Source: UBA7236 sp044227505 (lineage in GTDB: Bacteria; Bacteroidota; Bacteroidia; Chitinophagales; BACL12). From it: DNA of 13,418 nt. Below the pieces are notes generated by a model. It was not told where the DNA came from, ran no database searches, and saw nothing but the letters and a program-made list of their open reading frames with translations. The stretch is taken from NCBI GenBank assembly GCA_044227505.1, contig JBGAWP010000094.1, positions 1-13,418 on the forward strand, written 5' to 3'. Position numbers and translations under genes: made by a program. The stretch's first letter is position 1; every line of letters starts with the position of its first letter. Below are positions 7,812 to 13,418 of this stretch, in pieces.

Positions 7812-8507
7812 ATGAAAAAGTCAACCCTAGTATATCTGATGACAGGTCTGGTACTTTTCAGCTCATTCAGATCAGGAAACAACTGCGAATCTTTTTTTCC
7901 CAATAAAATTGGCACAAAATGGGAACTTTCGAGTTATGATGCCAAGGACAAGCTCTCCTCCGTAAGCAAAAGCGAACTTACGGCACTGAACGATATTACA
8001 GGCGGTTTGGAGGCCACGATCAATATTGAAGTGATCGATAACAAGGGAAAATCGATGTCGAAAGGTGATGTTACCATGAAATGTACTCAGGATGCTTTTT
8101 ATATGGATATGAGTAATATGTTTCCAACCGATATGGCGGGAATGGAAGGCGTGGAGATGGAGATCACCAATTCTTTTATGGAATTTCCGTCAAATCCGGT
8201 TGCCGGTCAAACATTGGCGGATGCAGAAAGCACCATGACCATGAAAATGAATGGAGTTGCCTTAATGACCATGACCATGAAAACCACGAACAGAAAAATT
8301 GAGGGATACGAAAGTGTTACCACTCCGGCTGGAACGTATAATTGTATGAAATATTCATCTGACACAGAAGTGAAATCAACGATGTTTTCTAATAAATCGC
8401 ATTCTATTATGTGGATGGCTAAAAATGTCGGAACAGTAAAAATGGAATCTTTTGATGATAAGGGAAAAATAGAATCTAAAATGCTTCTGACCTCCTTTTC
8501 GGAATAA
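7812..8507 (+). CDS. Secreted Met-rich DUF3108-like protein
   Basis: The 231-residue product begins with a signal peptide (MKKSTLVYLMTGLVLFSSF), so it should be exported. The mature part resembles an uncharacterised Bacteroidota family that I recall as DUF3108-like or TapB in databases. The hallmarks are an early FFPNKIGTKWELSSYDAK stretch, a central NPVAGQTLADAE, then NRKIEGYESVTTPAGTYNC (about 157-175), and a late WMAKNVGTVKMESFDDKGK. The predicted fold is a beta-rich periplasmic protein, with no catalytic residues that I recognise. About 23 of 231 residues are Met, clustered as MxM and MxMxM at about residues 97-127 and 140-155. This may be a family habit or a metal or oxidant site. The start at 7812 is preferred to the upstream TTG at 7794 because it begins a proper signal peptide. 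The next gene starts 26 bp downstream on the same strand, suggesting cotranscription. The function is unknown. Confidence 0.78.
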   Translation: MKKSTLVYLMTGLVLFSSFRSGNNCESFFPNKIGTKWELSSYDAKDKLSSVSKSELTALNDITGGLEATINIEVIDNKGKSMSKGDVTMKCTQDAFYMDMSNMFPTDMAGMEGVEMEITNSFMEFPSNPVAGQTLADAESTMTMKMNGVALMTMTMKTTNRKIEGYESVTTPAGTYNCMKYSSDTEVKSTMFSNKSHSIMWMAKNVGTVKMESFDDKGKIESKMLLTSFSE

Positions 8508-8533
8508 AATGAATTAAATCCCTGAAAAACAAT

Positions 8534-9391
8534 ATGCGTATATTTTTAGTGGTTATTACTCTTTTATTTTTTTCTTGCAATAAAAATAAAGGTCCTAAAG
8601 AAGTTTTTGTAGATGGATTGGAGGAAATGATCCCTGCAAAATTGTATGTAATGCACAGTATGATCTATGCAAGAGGCAAACCATGGACAACATCCAATAT
8701 TTTTGTTATTAAGGGAGTACAAGACACGGTTTGGATCTATGGTTCAGGGTATGGAGATTTTAATGAACCTTGCGAAGATGCCTGTAACGATAATAATTAT
8801 TATTTGGGAATGGAATTTACCGGAACGGGCCCTGCAACAGAAGATGTGAGGCCGATCGATTCCATTATTACGAATGTATTTAATTTGCATAGAGATAGTG
8901 TTATCTTACAATTTATAGTTCCGCATTATCATAACGATCATATTAATTCTGAATTTATTGATGCCTTTTTTACCACATTTAATTATCCTTTAAAAAGTGG
9001 TGAACAAGTTTGGATACATGTGAACGATTCTATTGGCGCTTTGTGCAATGAACCTTGTTGCGGAACGCAGCCATGTCCGGATAAAAAAAATAAATACTAT
9101 GGTGTTCCCTATTTGCCGGAATGGAAAACGGAATATAAAAACATGTTCGTGACAATGGGAAAGGCAGATGATGTATGTAATACCATAATTAAATCATTTA
9201 GTTCTGATGCAGGAGAATGGAAAATAACAAAGGCAGTTTCAACCCGTGATAAAGGACATACAGACGGGACAATAAATCTGCAAAACGAAAATTTAAAATT
9301 GGAAATTTCCGGAACAAAAAGTAAAATACAATGTGATCTTCCGAAAGATTGGAAAAGGGTTTCCGTACATGGAAATATTAGCGACCATTAG
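8534..9391 (+). CDS. Metallo-beta-lactamase-fold lipoprotein
   Basis: The 285-residue product opens with a short lipoprotein signal, hydrophobic to LLFFSC. Cys15 is the probable lipidation site, and the lipobox is relaxed as is common in Bacteroidota. The next residues (NKNKGP) lack the acidic surface-export tag, so an inner-leaflet outer-membrane or periplasmic location is the simplest guess. The core carries the metal-binding motif HxHxDH as HYHNDH (131-136) after a strand ending in LQFIVP. A second ligand is probable at H242 in KGHTDGTINL. The Asp/Cys bridging ligand and the final His of a complete metallo-beta-lactamase site are not obvious in the last 40 residues; C267, D268, H279 and H285 are the only candidates. 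Cysteines cluster at 80/84 and 171/175/176/181, which is unusual and suggests disulfides or an extra metal site. The substrate is unknown; a hydrolase role is inference. It lies 26 bp after the DUF3108-like gene. Confidence 0.78.
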   Translation: MRIFLVVITLLFFSCNKNKGPKEVFVDGLEEMIPAKLYVMHSMIYARGKPWTTSNIFVIKGVQDTVWIYGSGYGDFNEPCEDACNDNNYYLGMEFTGTGPATEDVRPIDSIITNVFNLHRDSVILQFIVPHYHNDHINSEFIDAFFTTFNYPLKSGEQVWIHVNDSIGALCNEPCCGTQPCPDKKNKYYGVPYLPEWKTEYKNMFVTMGKADDVCNTIIKSFSSDAGEWKITKAVSTRDKGHTDGTINLQNENLKLEISGTKSKIQCDLPKDWKRVSVHGNISDH

Positions 9392-9500
9392 CAACCTATT
9401 TTGGAATTTACCTATCTTTAATTGTGTAAACTTTTCTCCTCAAAGTTTTGAAGTGGTTTAATCTATTTGAACCGGTTTTTTTAACTCCGAAACAGTGTGT

Positions 9501-9794
9501 ATGAAGATATTTATTACTTTTTTATTCTTATTTATCGGCAAAACTCTTTTTTCGCAGAACTTTAAATATACGATTACCCTGTCCGATGCCAATGAGGCGG
9601 AGATCGATAAACAATTAGCGAAAAAAATTTATGAAATTTTTGATCAAAGTGCTGAATTTGAAGTAATTAACTCTCAATTTACACTATTGACAAATGTTGA
9701 CATATCTGAGGAAATCTTTCAACAAAAAATGGAAGGTTTAGGATATAAAAGAATAGTATTTACAAAAGAGGAAATCAATAATACCATAAAGTAA
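9501..9794 (+). CDS. Small secreted protein, unknown function
   Basis: The 97-residue protein has an N-terminal signal peptide (MKIFITFLFLFIGKTLFSQ) with likely cleavage after FSQ, leaving about 78 residues. The mature part reads as strand (FKYTITLSD), helix (EAEIDKQLAKKIYEIFDQ), two strands (EFEVINSQFTLLTN), helix (SEEIFQQKMEGLGY) and strand (KRIVFTK). That is a beta-alpha-beta-beta-alpha-beta order like a ferredoxin-like or heavy-metal-associated domain, but without the CxxC metal motif. I do not recognise a family. The start is the ATG at 9501, not the GTG at 9495. Its stop TAA shares one base with the ATG of the next gene (TAATG), so the two are probably translationally coupled. Confidence 0.72.
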   Translation: MKIFITFLFLFIGKTLFSQNFKYTITLSDANEAEIDKQLAKKIYEIFDQSAEFEVINSQFTLLTNVDISEEIFQQKMEGLGYKRIVFTKEEINNTIK

Positions 9795-11278
9795 TGAGGT
9801 TCAAGTTTTTAGGCGTTGGTATTTTGTTGAGTTGTTTGAGCTTAAAAGCTCAATCAGATGATCCTTGTGGTGCAACCCCTTTAAATATTGATACAGTTTG
9901 CACTTTTGAAACAGGCTCCACCGTTGGGGCAACCAGTACCGCGGGTGTTCCGGGTCCCGGTTGCGGAAGTTATACGAATAAAGATGTATGGTATACACTT
10001 ACTGTTCCGGCGTCGGGTTCCATTAATATTGAAACGGCTACAGGTACTCTTTCAGACTGTGCAATGGCATTATATGATGGAATTTGCGCCTCACTGAATC
10101 TGTTAACGTGTGATGATGATAGCGGTCCGGGATTAATGCCACTTATCAATGCAACAGGATTAACACCGGGTGCAACTATTTGGTTGCGCATTTGGCGGTT
10201 TGGTGGTGGGGGGACGGGAACTTTTCAAATTTGCGCCTGGGATCCACCCATCGTTTTTGAAAATGCCGATTGTATTACGGCCACGCAAATTTGCACAACA
10301 ACAGCCTTTGACGATAATAATTCCGGTGATGGTGATATTAATGACCTGAACGCTTCAAATAAAGGTTGTTTATCGGAGGGTGAACATCAAAGCGCCTGGT
10401 ATTATTTTATTATTTCCACCGCTGGGACACTCACTTTTACAATTGATCCCGATGTAAATTCTGATGATTATGATTTCGCTATTTGGGGTCCTGGACCAAG
10501 CTGTCCACCCAGCACACCTCCCTTGCGATGTTCTTTTTCATCAGCTAATGGAAATACAGGATTAAATATGACGGCACTTGATCTGAGTGAAGGAGTTGGG
10601 GGCGATAAATTTGTAAAATATCTGGATGTTTTGGCAGGAGAAGTTTATTATTTATGCATAGATAATTATTTGGCTACCAATGAAGGATTTACATTTTCGT
10701 TCGGAGGTACTGCTACAATTTCCTGCGAACCATTAGTGTTACCTGTAACGTTAATTAATTTTCAGGGAGTTGCTGTTGAAGCAATAAATGTTTTAAGCTG
10801 GAGTACGGAAACAGAAATAAATGCTGCCTGGTTTTATGTTGAACATTCCGAGAATGGAAAGGATTTTAAAACGATTGGAAAACTAGCAGCAAATGGCAAT
10901 TCCAATCAAATAATTAATTATTCCATGTTGCACAATACTCCGCTTTTTGGAAATAATTATTACAGATTATTACAGGAGGATGCAGATGGTAAATCGGTTT
11001 ATTCTGAAATTATTTCTGTTGAAAATTTATTATCTGCTGCATTACACGTATTTCCAAATCCAACAGAAAATGGTGCAGTACAAATAGAATTTAATTCTGC
11101 AATTGGAGTTAAATTAATAATTCAAATATTTAACAGGGAGGGCAATATTGTTCAGGAAATGGAAATAATTGCATCTTCAACAAATAGTAATCAATTAATA
11201 CAATTACCTGCTCCAGGAATATATTTCATACGAGTTACTACCCAAAACAGGTCGTTGACGGAGAAGATCATTTATTAA
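9794..11278 (+). CDS. T9SS-exported protein with PPC-like domains
   Basis: This 494-residue protein has a signal peptide (MRFKFLGVGILLSCLSLKAQ) and leaves the cell by type IX secretion. After cleavage come two repeats related to bacterial pre-peptidase C-terminal (PPC-like) beta-sandwich domains. The first has DVWYTLTVPASGSINIET (about 64-81) with CAMALYDG and the acidic CDDDSGPG; the second (about 157-310) has SAWYYFIISTAGTLTFTID and YDFAIWGPG. Next is a fibronectin-like segment common before T9SS tails (LPVTLINFQG, LSWSTETEINAAWFYVEHS, NYYRLLQEDADGKS; about 317-410). The C-terminal sorting domain (type A, TIGR04183-like) starts HVFPNPTENG at 418 and ends GIYFIRVTTQNRSLTEKIIY, finishing on a short charged/aromatic tail. 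No peptidase or other enzyme domain is present, so a binding or adhesion role on the surface is possible. The gene overlaps the small-protein gene by one base. Confidence 0.86.
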   Translation: MRFKFLGVGILLSCLSLKAQSDDPCGATPLNIDTVCTFETGSTVGATSTAGVPGPGCGSYTNKDVWYTLTVPASGSINIETATGTLSDCAMALYDGICASLNLLTCDDDSGPGLMPLINATGLTPGATIWLRIWRFGGGGTGTFQICAWDPPIVFENADCITATQICTTTAFDDNNSGDGDINDLNASNKGCLSEGEHQSAWYYFIISTAGTLTFTIDPDVNSDDYDFAIWGPGPSCPPSTPPLRCSFSSANGNTGLNMTALDLSEGVGGDKFVKYLDVLAGEVYYLCIDNYLATNEGFTFSFGGTATISCEPLVLPVTLINFQGVAVEAINVLSWSTETEINAAWFYVEHSENGKDFKTIGKLAANGNSNQIINYSMLHNTPLFGNNYYRLLQEDADGKSVYSEIISVENLLSAALHVFPNPTENGAVQIEFNSAIGVKLIIQIFNREGNIVQEMEIIASSTNSNQLIQLPAPGIYFIRVTTQNRSLTEKIIY

Positions 11279-11563
11279 ATGGTGAGATGAGCAAGATGTG
11301 TTTTTAATAATAATTCCTGATTATTTTACCGGCTTCACAAAATAATGTCAAATCTTCACAATAATTAATATTAAAATATTTGCAATTTCAGGCGCTGAAG
11401 TCTTCAATTATTTCAACAATCTGTATTAATTCGAAAATAATTTTTAGTTTATAACAAAGAACAGTACAAATTATTGATTGTGAAGATATTTTTACCATTG
11501 TACAATGATCTAAATCACAAAATACTTTTATTAATAATTCTATTTTTACAAAAAGCTGTAATC
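11279..11563. other. AT-rich noncoding spacer with a short palindrome
   Basis: These 285 bases between the T9SS gene and the PLP-enzyme gene hold no convincing reading frame; a frame opening at a TTG at 11474 encodes only a hydrophobic leader out of keeping with the enzyme family. TGAAG-T-CTTCA at 11396-11406 is a perfect short inverted repeat and a possible operator. An imperfect -7-like TATTTTTA lies about 25 bases before the ATG at 11564. No terminator with a T-tract and no recognisable riboswitch was seen. Confidence 0.5.
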
Positions 11564-12814
11564 ATGGAAGAGCATAAAATGCATCCCGAAAGTTTGATGA
11601 TGAGTTTTGGTTATAAACCGGAATTGAGTGAAGGCGCAATTAAATGCCCCATATTTCAAACATCCACCTTTGTATTTAAAACTGCGGAAGCGGGTAAACG
11701 TTTCTTTGAAGTTGCTTATGGTTTAAGTGATGCGCTTCCCGGTGAAGAACAAGGTTTAATTTATTCCAGATTAAATAATCCGGATATTGAAATTCTGGAA
11801 AACAGGTTAACCCTTTGGGACAAAGCAGAGGCTTGTTCTGTATTTTCCAGTGGCATGAGTGCAATATCCACCGTTCTATTGGAATTTTTAAAACCGGGTG
11901 ATACAATATTATATAGTTCTCCTATTTATGGCGGAACCGATCACTTTATAAAACATGTGTTGCCAACCTACGGAATTAAATCGCTTGTATTTGACGCACA
12001 TCATAGTAAAAATGAAATTATCGATATGATCATATTTAATAAAATCGAAAATTTAAAAATGATCTATATCGAAACTCCTGCGAATCCTACCAATGCATTA
12101 ATTGATATTGAAATGTGCAGTGAAATTGCAAAACAATTTTCAGGTGAAAATAATAAAATTGCTGTGGTAGTTGACAATACTTACATGGGCCCGCTTTGGA
12201 GTCACCCACTGCAACACGGTGCTGATCTGGTTGTGTATTCTGCTACAAAATATATTGGCGGACACAGCGATGTAATTGCAGGTGCTGTTTTAGGGAGTAA
12301 AGAATTAATTACACGCATAAAAGTAATGCGCACTTTTATGGGAAATATGATGGGACCTTGGTCAGCCTGGTTATTACTGCGAAGTCTGGAAACACTAAAG
12401 GCGCGTATGCAAATGCAGGAATACAATGCAATGAAGGTTGCAGATTGGTTACAAAAGCATAACAAGGTTGAAAAAATATTTTATTTGGGAATGTTGGAAG
12501 AAGGTACCGAACAACATAAAATTTGGAAAAAACAATATTCTTCTTTTGGTGCAATGATAAGTTTCACAATAAAAGGTGGTGAAAAAGAAGCATTTACTTT
12601 TTTGAATAATTTGAAACTGATAAAACTTGCAGTTTCTTTAGGTAGCACAGAATCTCTTGCCGAACATCCTGCTACTATGACGCATGCAGATGTTTCTCTT
12701 GAAGAAAAAAACAGATTGGGAATCAGTGATTCACTTGTTCGTATCAGTATTGGTGTGGAGCATTTTGAAGATATTATTTGGGATATTGAACAGGCTTTGG
12801 AAATGAAGGGTTAG
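11564..12814 (+). CDS. PLP-dependent Cys/Met metabolism enzyme
   Basis: The 416-residue protein belongs to the Cys/Met-metabolism PLP family (cystathionine gamma-synthase, cystathionine lyases, methionine gamma-lyase), which breaks or swaps the gamma- or beta-substituent of sulfur amino acids in the cytoplasm. Visible landmarks are YSRLNNP (67-73), FSSGMSA (94-100), SSPIYGGTDHF (118-128, with the PLP-stacking Tyr), VVVDNTYMGP (D204, pairing with the pyridine nitrogen), the Schiff-base lysine in SATKYIGGHSD (K229), SLGSTESLAEHPATMTH and the carboxylate-binding Arg in LVRISIGVEH (R393). Relative to typical members there is an insertion before YSR (FFEVAYGLSDALPGEEQG, about 47-64), and NPT is replaced by NPD. 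This points to a subgroup whose exact substrate cannot be read from sequence, so no gene symbol is given. The ATG at 11564 is chosen over the TTG at 11474; an ATG at 11579 is also possible. Confidence 0.85.
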   Translation: MEEHKMHPESLMMSFGYKPELSEGAIKCPIFQTSTFVFKTAEAGKRFFEVAYGLSDALPGEEQGLIYSRLNNPDIEILENRLTLWDKAEACSVFSSGMSAISTVLLEFLKPGDTILYSSPIYGGTDHFIKHVLPTYGIKSLVFDAHHSKNEIIDMIIFNKIENLKMIYIETPANPTNALIDIEMCSEIAKQFSGENNKIAVVVDNTYMGPLWSHPLQHGADLVVYSATKYIGGHSDVIAGAVLGSKELITRIKVMRTFMGNMMGPWSAWLLLRSLETLKARMQMQEYNAMKVADWLQKHNKVEKIFYLGMLEEGTEQHKIWKKQYSSFGAMISFTIKGGEKEAFTFLNNLKLIKLAVSLGSTESLAEHPATMTHADVSLEEKNRLGISDSLVRISIGVEHFEDIIWDIEQALEMKG

Positions 12815-12839
12815 AGCATGCAATTAATATGATTATTAG

Positions 12840-12907
12840 TGCCGTAGGCATGACATATCGGTAGCAAATAAAATATAAATTATACAAATGCCGTAGGCAT
12901 GATATAT
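12840..12907. repeat. Paired palindromic element, core TGCCGTAGGCA
   Basis: Two copies of TGCCGTAGGCATGAYATAT start at 12840 and 12889, 49 bp apart, and differ at one of 19 positions. The core TGCC-GTA-GGCA is a perfect inverted repeat with a 3-base loop. The first copy continues into CGGTAGCAAATA. The pair starts 26 bases after the PLP-enzyme stop codon. The form resembles REP-like intergenic elements I recall from Bacteroidota genomes; no transposase is present in the window. Confidence 0.8.
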
Positions 12908-13057
12908 TAAAAACTTCAATGCCAGCGGGAATTATAAATGTTAAATCTATCTCCGAATGTCGCAGCGTTCCTGAAGCAATCCTGCGGGGGAAATTTTATG
13001 AGGAAGAAATGAAGAAAATGATTATTAAATGGTAAATCTACTAATTGTTAGCAAATG
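12908..13057. other. Noncoding stretch with one weak inverted repeat
   Basis: No gene is visible. An inverted repeat CGCAG (12961-12965) and CTGCG (12982-12986) encloses 16 bases. TGCCAGCGGGA near 12920 may be a decayed relative of the neighbouring palindromic elements. Neither is strong. Confidence 0.4.
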
Positions 13058-13125
13058 CAAACCCCGCTAGGGGTGCATTATTATAGAACAAAATGGTTAA
13101 AGAAATTCAAACCCCGTTAGGGGTG
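13058..13125. repeat. Paired palindromic element, core ACCCCGYTAGGGGT
   Basis: CAAACCCCGYTAGGGGTG occurs at 13058-13075 and again at 13108-13125, 50 bp apart, with one C/T difference. The arms ACCCC and GGGGT are perfectly complementary around GCTA or GTTA. Each copy is followed by a CATTAT stretch. The spacing is almost the same as in the TGCCGTAGGCA pair. No T-tract follows the stem, so it is not a standard terminator. Confidence 0.8.
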
Positions 13126-13163
13126 ACATTATAACCCATCATCCAAAACTGTGGATGTTGGAA

Positions 13164-13418
13164 GATCCCGAATGTGAAAATCTAAAATAGGAATAGATAA
13201 GATGATGATTCTCCTTTAGGACTGATCAACAGGAAGTTGCTTCCAAAAAATTTCAGATCAGATCGAAAGATCCCGAATGAGAAAATCTAAAATAGGAATA
13301 TAAGATGATGATTCTCCTTTAGGACTGATCAACAGGAAGTTGCTTCCAAAAAATTTCAGATCAGATCGAAAGATCCCGAATGAGAAAATCTAAAATAGGA
13401 ATATAAGATGATGATTCT
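13164..13418. repeat. Tandem repeat of a 103-105 bp unit, open at window end
   Basis: Units start with GATCCCGAAT at 13164, 13269 and 13372. Unit 1 is 105 bp and unit 2 is 103 bp; they differ by one substitution (GTG versus GAG) and a 2-base indel. Unit 3 is identical to unit 2 for the 47 bases visible before the window ends. Counting in the 103-bp unit, inverted repeats are GAGAA (11-15) with TTCTC (44-48), TCCT-TT-AGGA (47-56), and CTGATC (57-62) with GATCAG (91-96), which encloses GGAAG-TTG-CTTCC (67-79). Each full unit has four GATC sites. The period is not a multiple of three and no open frame runs through, so it is not coding. Confidence 0.93.

Noticed and set aside
9461..9485. Rho-independent terminator after the metallo-beta-lactamase gene
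   Set aside because: AACCGGTT is followed by a T-run, but the palindrome has no loop and only eight bases, so no stable hairpin forms.
11279..11563. SAM-type riboswitch or other leader RNA before the PLP enzyme
   Set aside because: No conserved riboswitch core or set of paired helices could be recognised; only a short 11-base palindrome is visible.
11474..11563. Signal or membrane leader extending the PLP enzyme
   Set aside because: The extension starts with TTG, is unlike the cytosolic family N-terminus, and reads through AT-rich spacer; the ATG at 11564 fits the family.
13140..13157. Hairpin CATCC/GGATG just before the tandem array
   Set aside because: A 5-bp stem with an 8-base loop is expected by chance in this composition, and it is not repeated with the array.
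12840..13418. CRISPR array in the repeat-rich 3' end
   Set aside because: There are three different repeat types, two of them with only two copies, and no regular repeat-spacer pattern. The 103-bp unit is directly tandem with no unique spacers, and no cas gene is present.

Overview
The window looks like chromosomal DNA from a member of the Bacteroidota, probably an uncultured, free-living type. The evidence is low G+C, a secreted protein with a type IX secretion (T9SS) C-terminal sorting domain, a RecO without zinc-finger cysteines, lipoproteins with a relaxed lipobox, and Bacteroidota-type -7 promoter boxes (TAnnTTTG) next to several start codons with no Shine-Dalgarno sequence. No rRNA, tRNA, transposase, phage gene or CRISPR array is visible.

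Layout. Positions 1-35 are a degenerate heptamer tandem repeat directly in front of recO (54-770, +). A minus-strand cluster follows, reading from 4252 down to 759. It encodes a ferredoxin-NADP reductase-like flavoprotein, a class I SAM methyltransferase and a large GT-C type membrane glycosyltransferase, whose 3' end overlaps the end of recO. The short divergent region at about 4253-4371 separates this cluster from mfd (4372-7791, +). Plus-strand genes continue with a Met-rich secreted DUF3108-like protein, a metallo-beta-lactamase-fold lipoprotein, a small secreted protein overlapping by one base a T9SS-exported PPC-like protein, and a PLP-dependent enzyme of the cystathionine gamma-synthase/methionine gamma-lyase family (11564-12814).

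The last 604 bases carry no gene but are rich in repeats. There are two copies of a TGCCGTAGGCA palindrome element 49 bp apart and two copies of an ACCCC-GYTA-GGGGT palindrome element 50 bp apart. After these comes a near-perfect 103-105 bp tandem repeat of at least 2.45 copies that runs off the window. Its unit has nested inverted repeats and an unusual density of GATC sites.

How the genes fit together. recO (recombinational repair) and mfd (transcription-coupled repair) are both DNA-repair genes, but they lie far apart on either side of the minus-strand cluster and are not an operon. The glycosyltransferase and methyltransferase are plausibly one unit acting on a lipid-linked or cell-surface sugar substrate. 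The genes from 7812 to 11278 encode mostly exported proteins. The least explained parts are the repeat-rich 3' end, the heptamer array in the recO promoter, the Cys-rich metallo-beta-lactamase lipoprotein with an incomplete active site, and the overlapping small-protein/T9SS pair.
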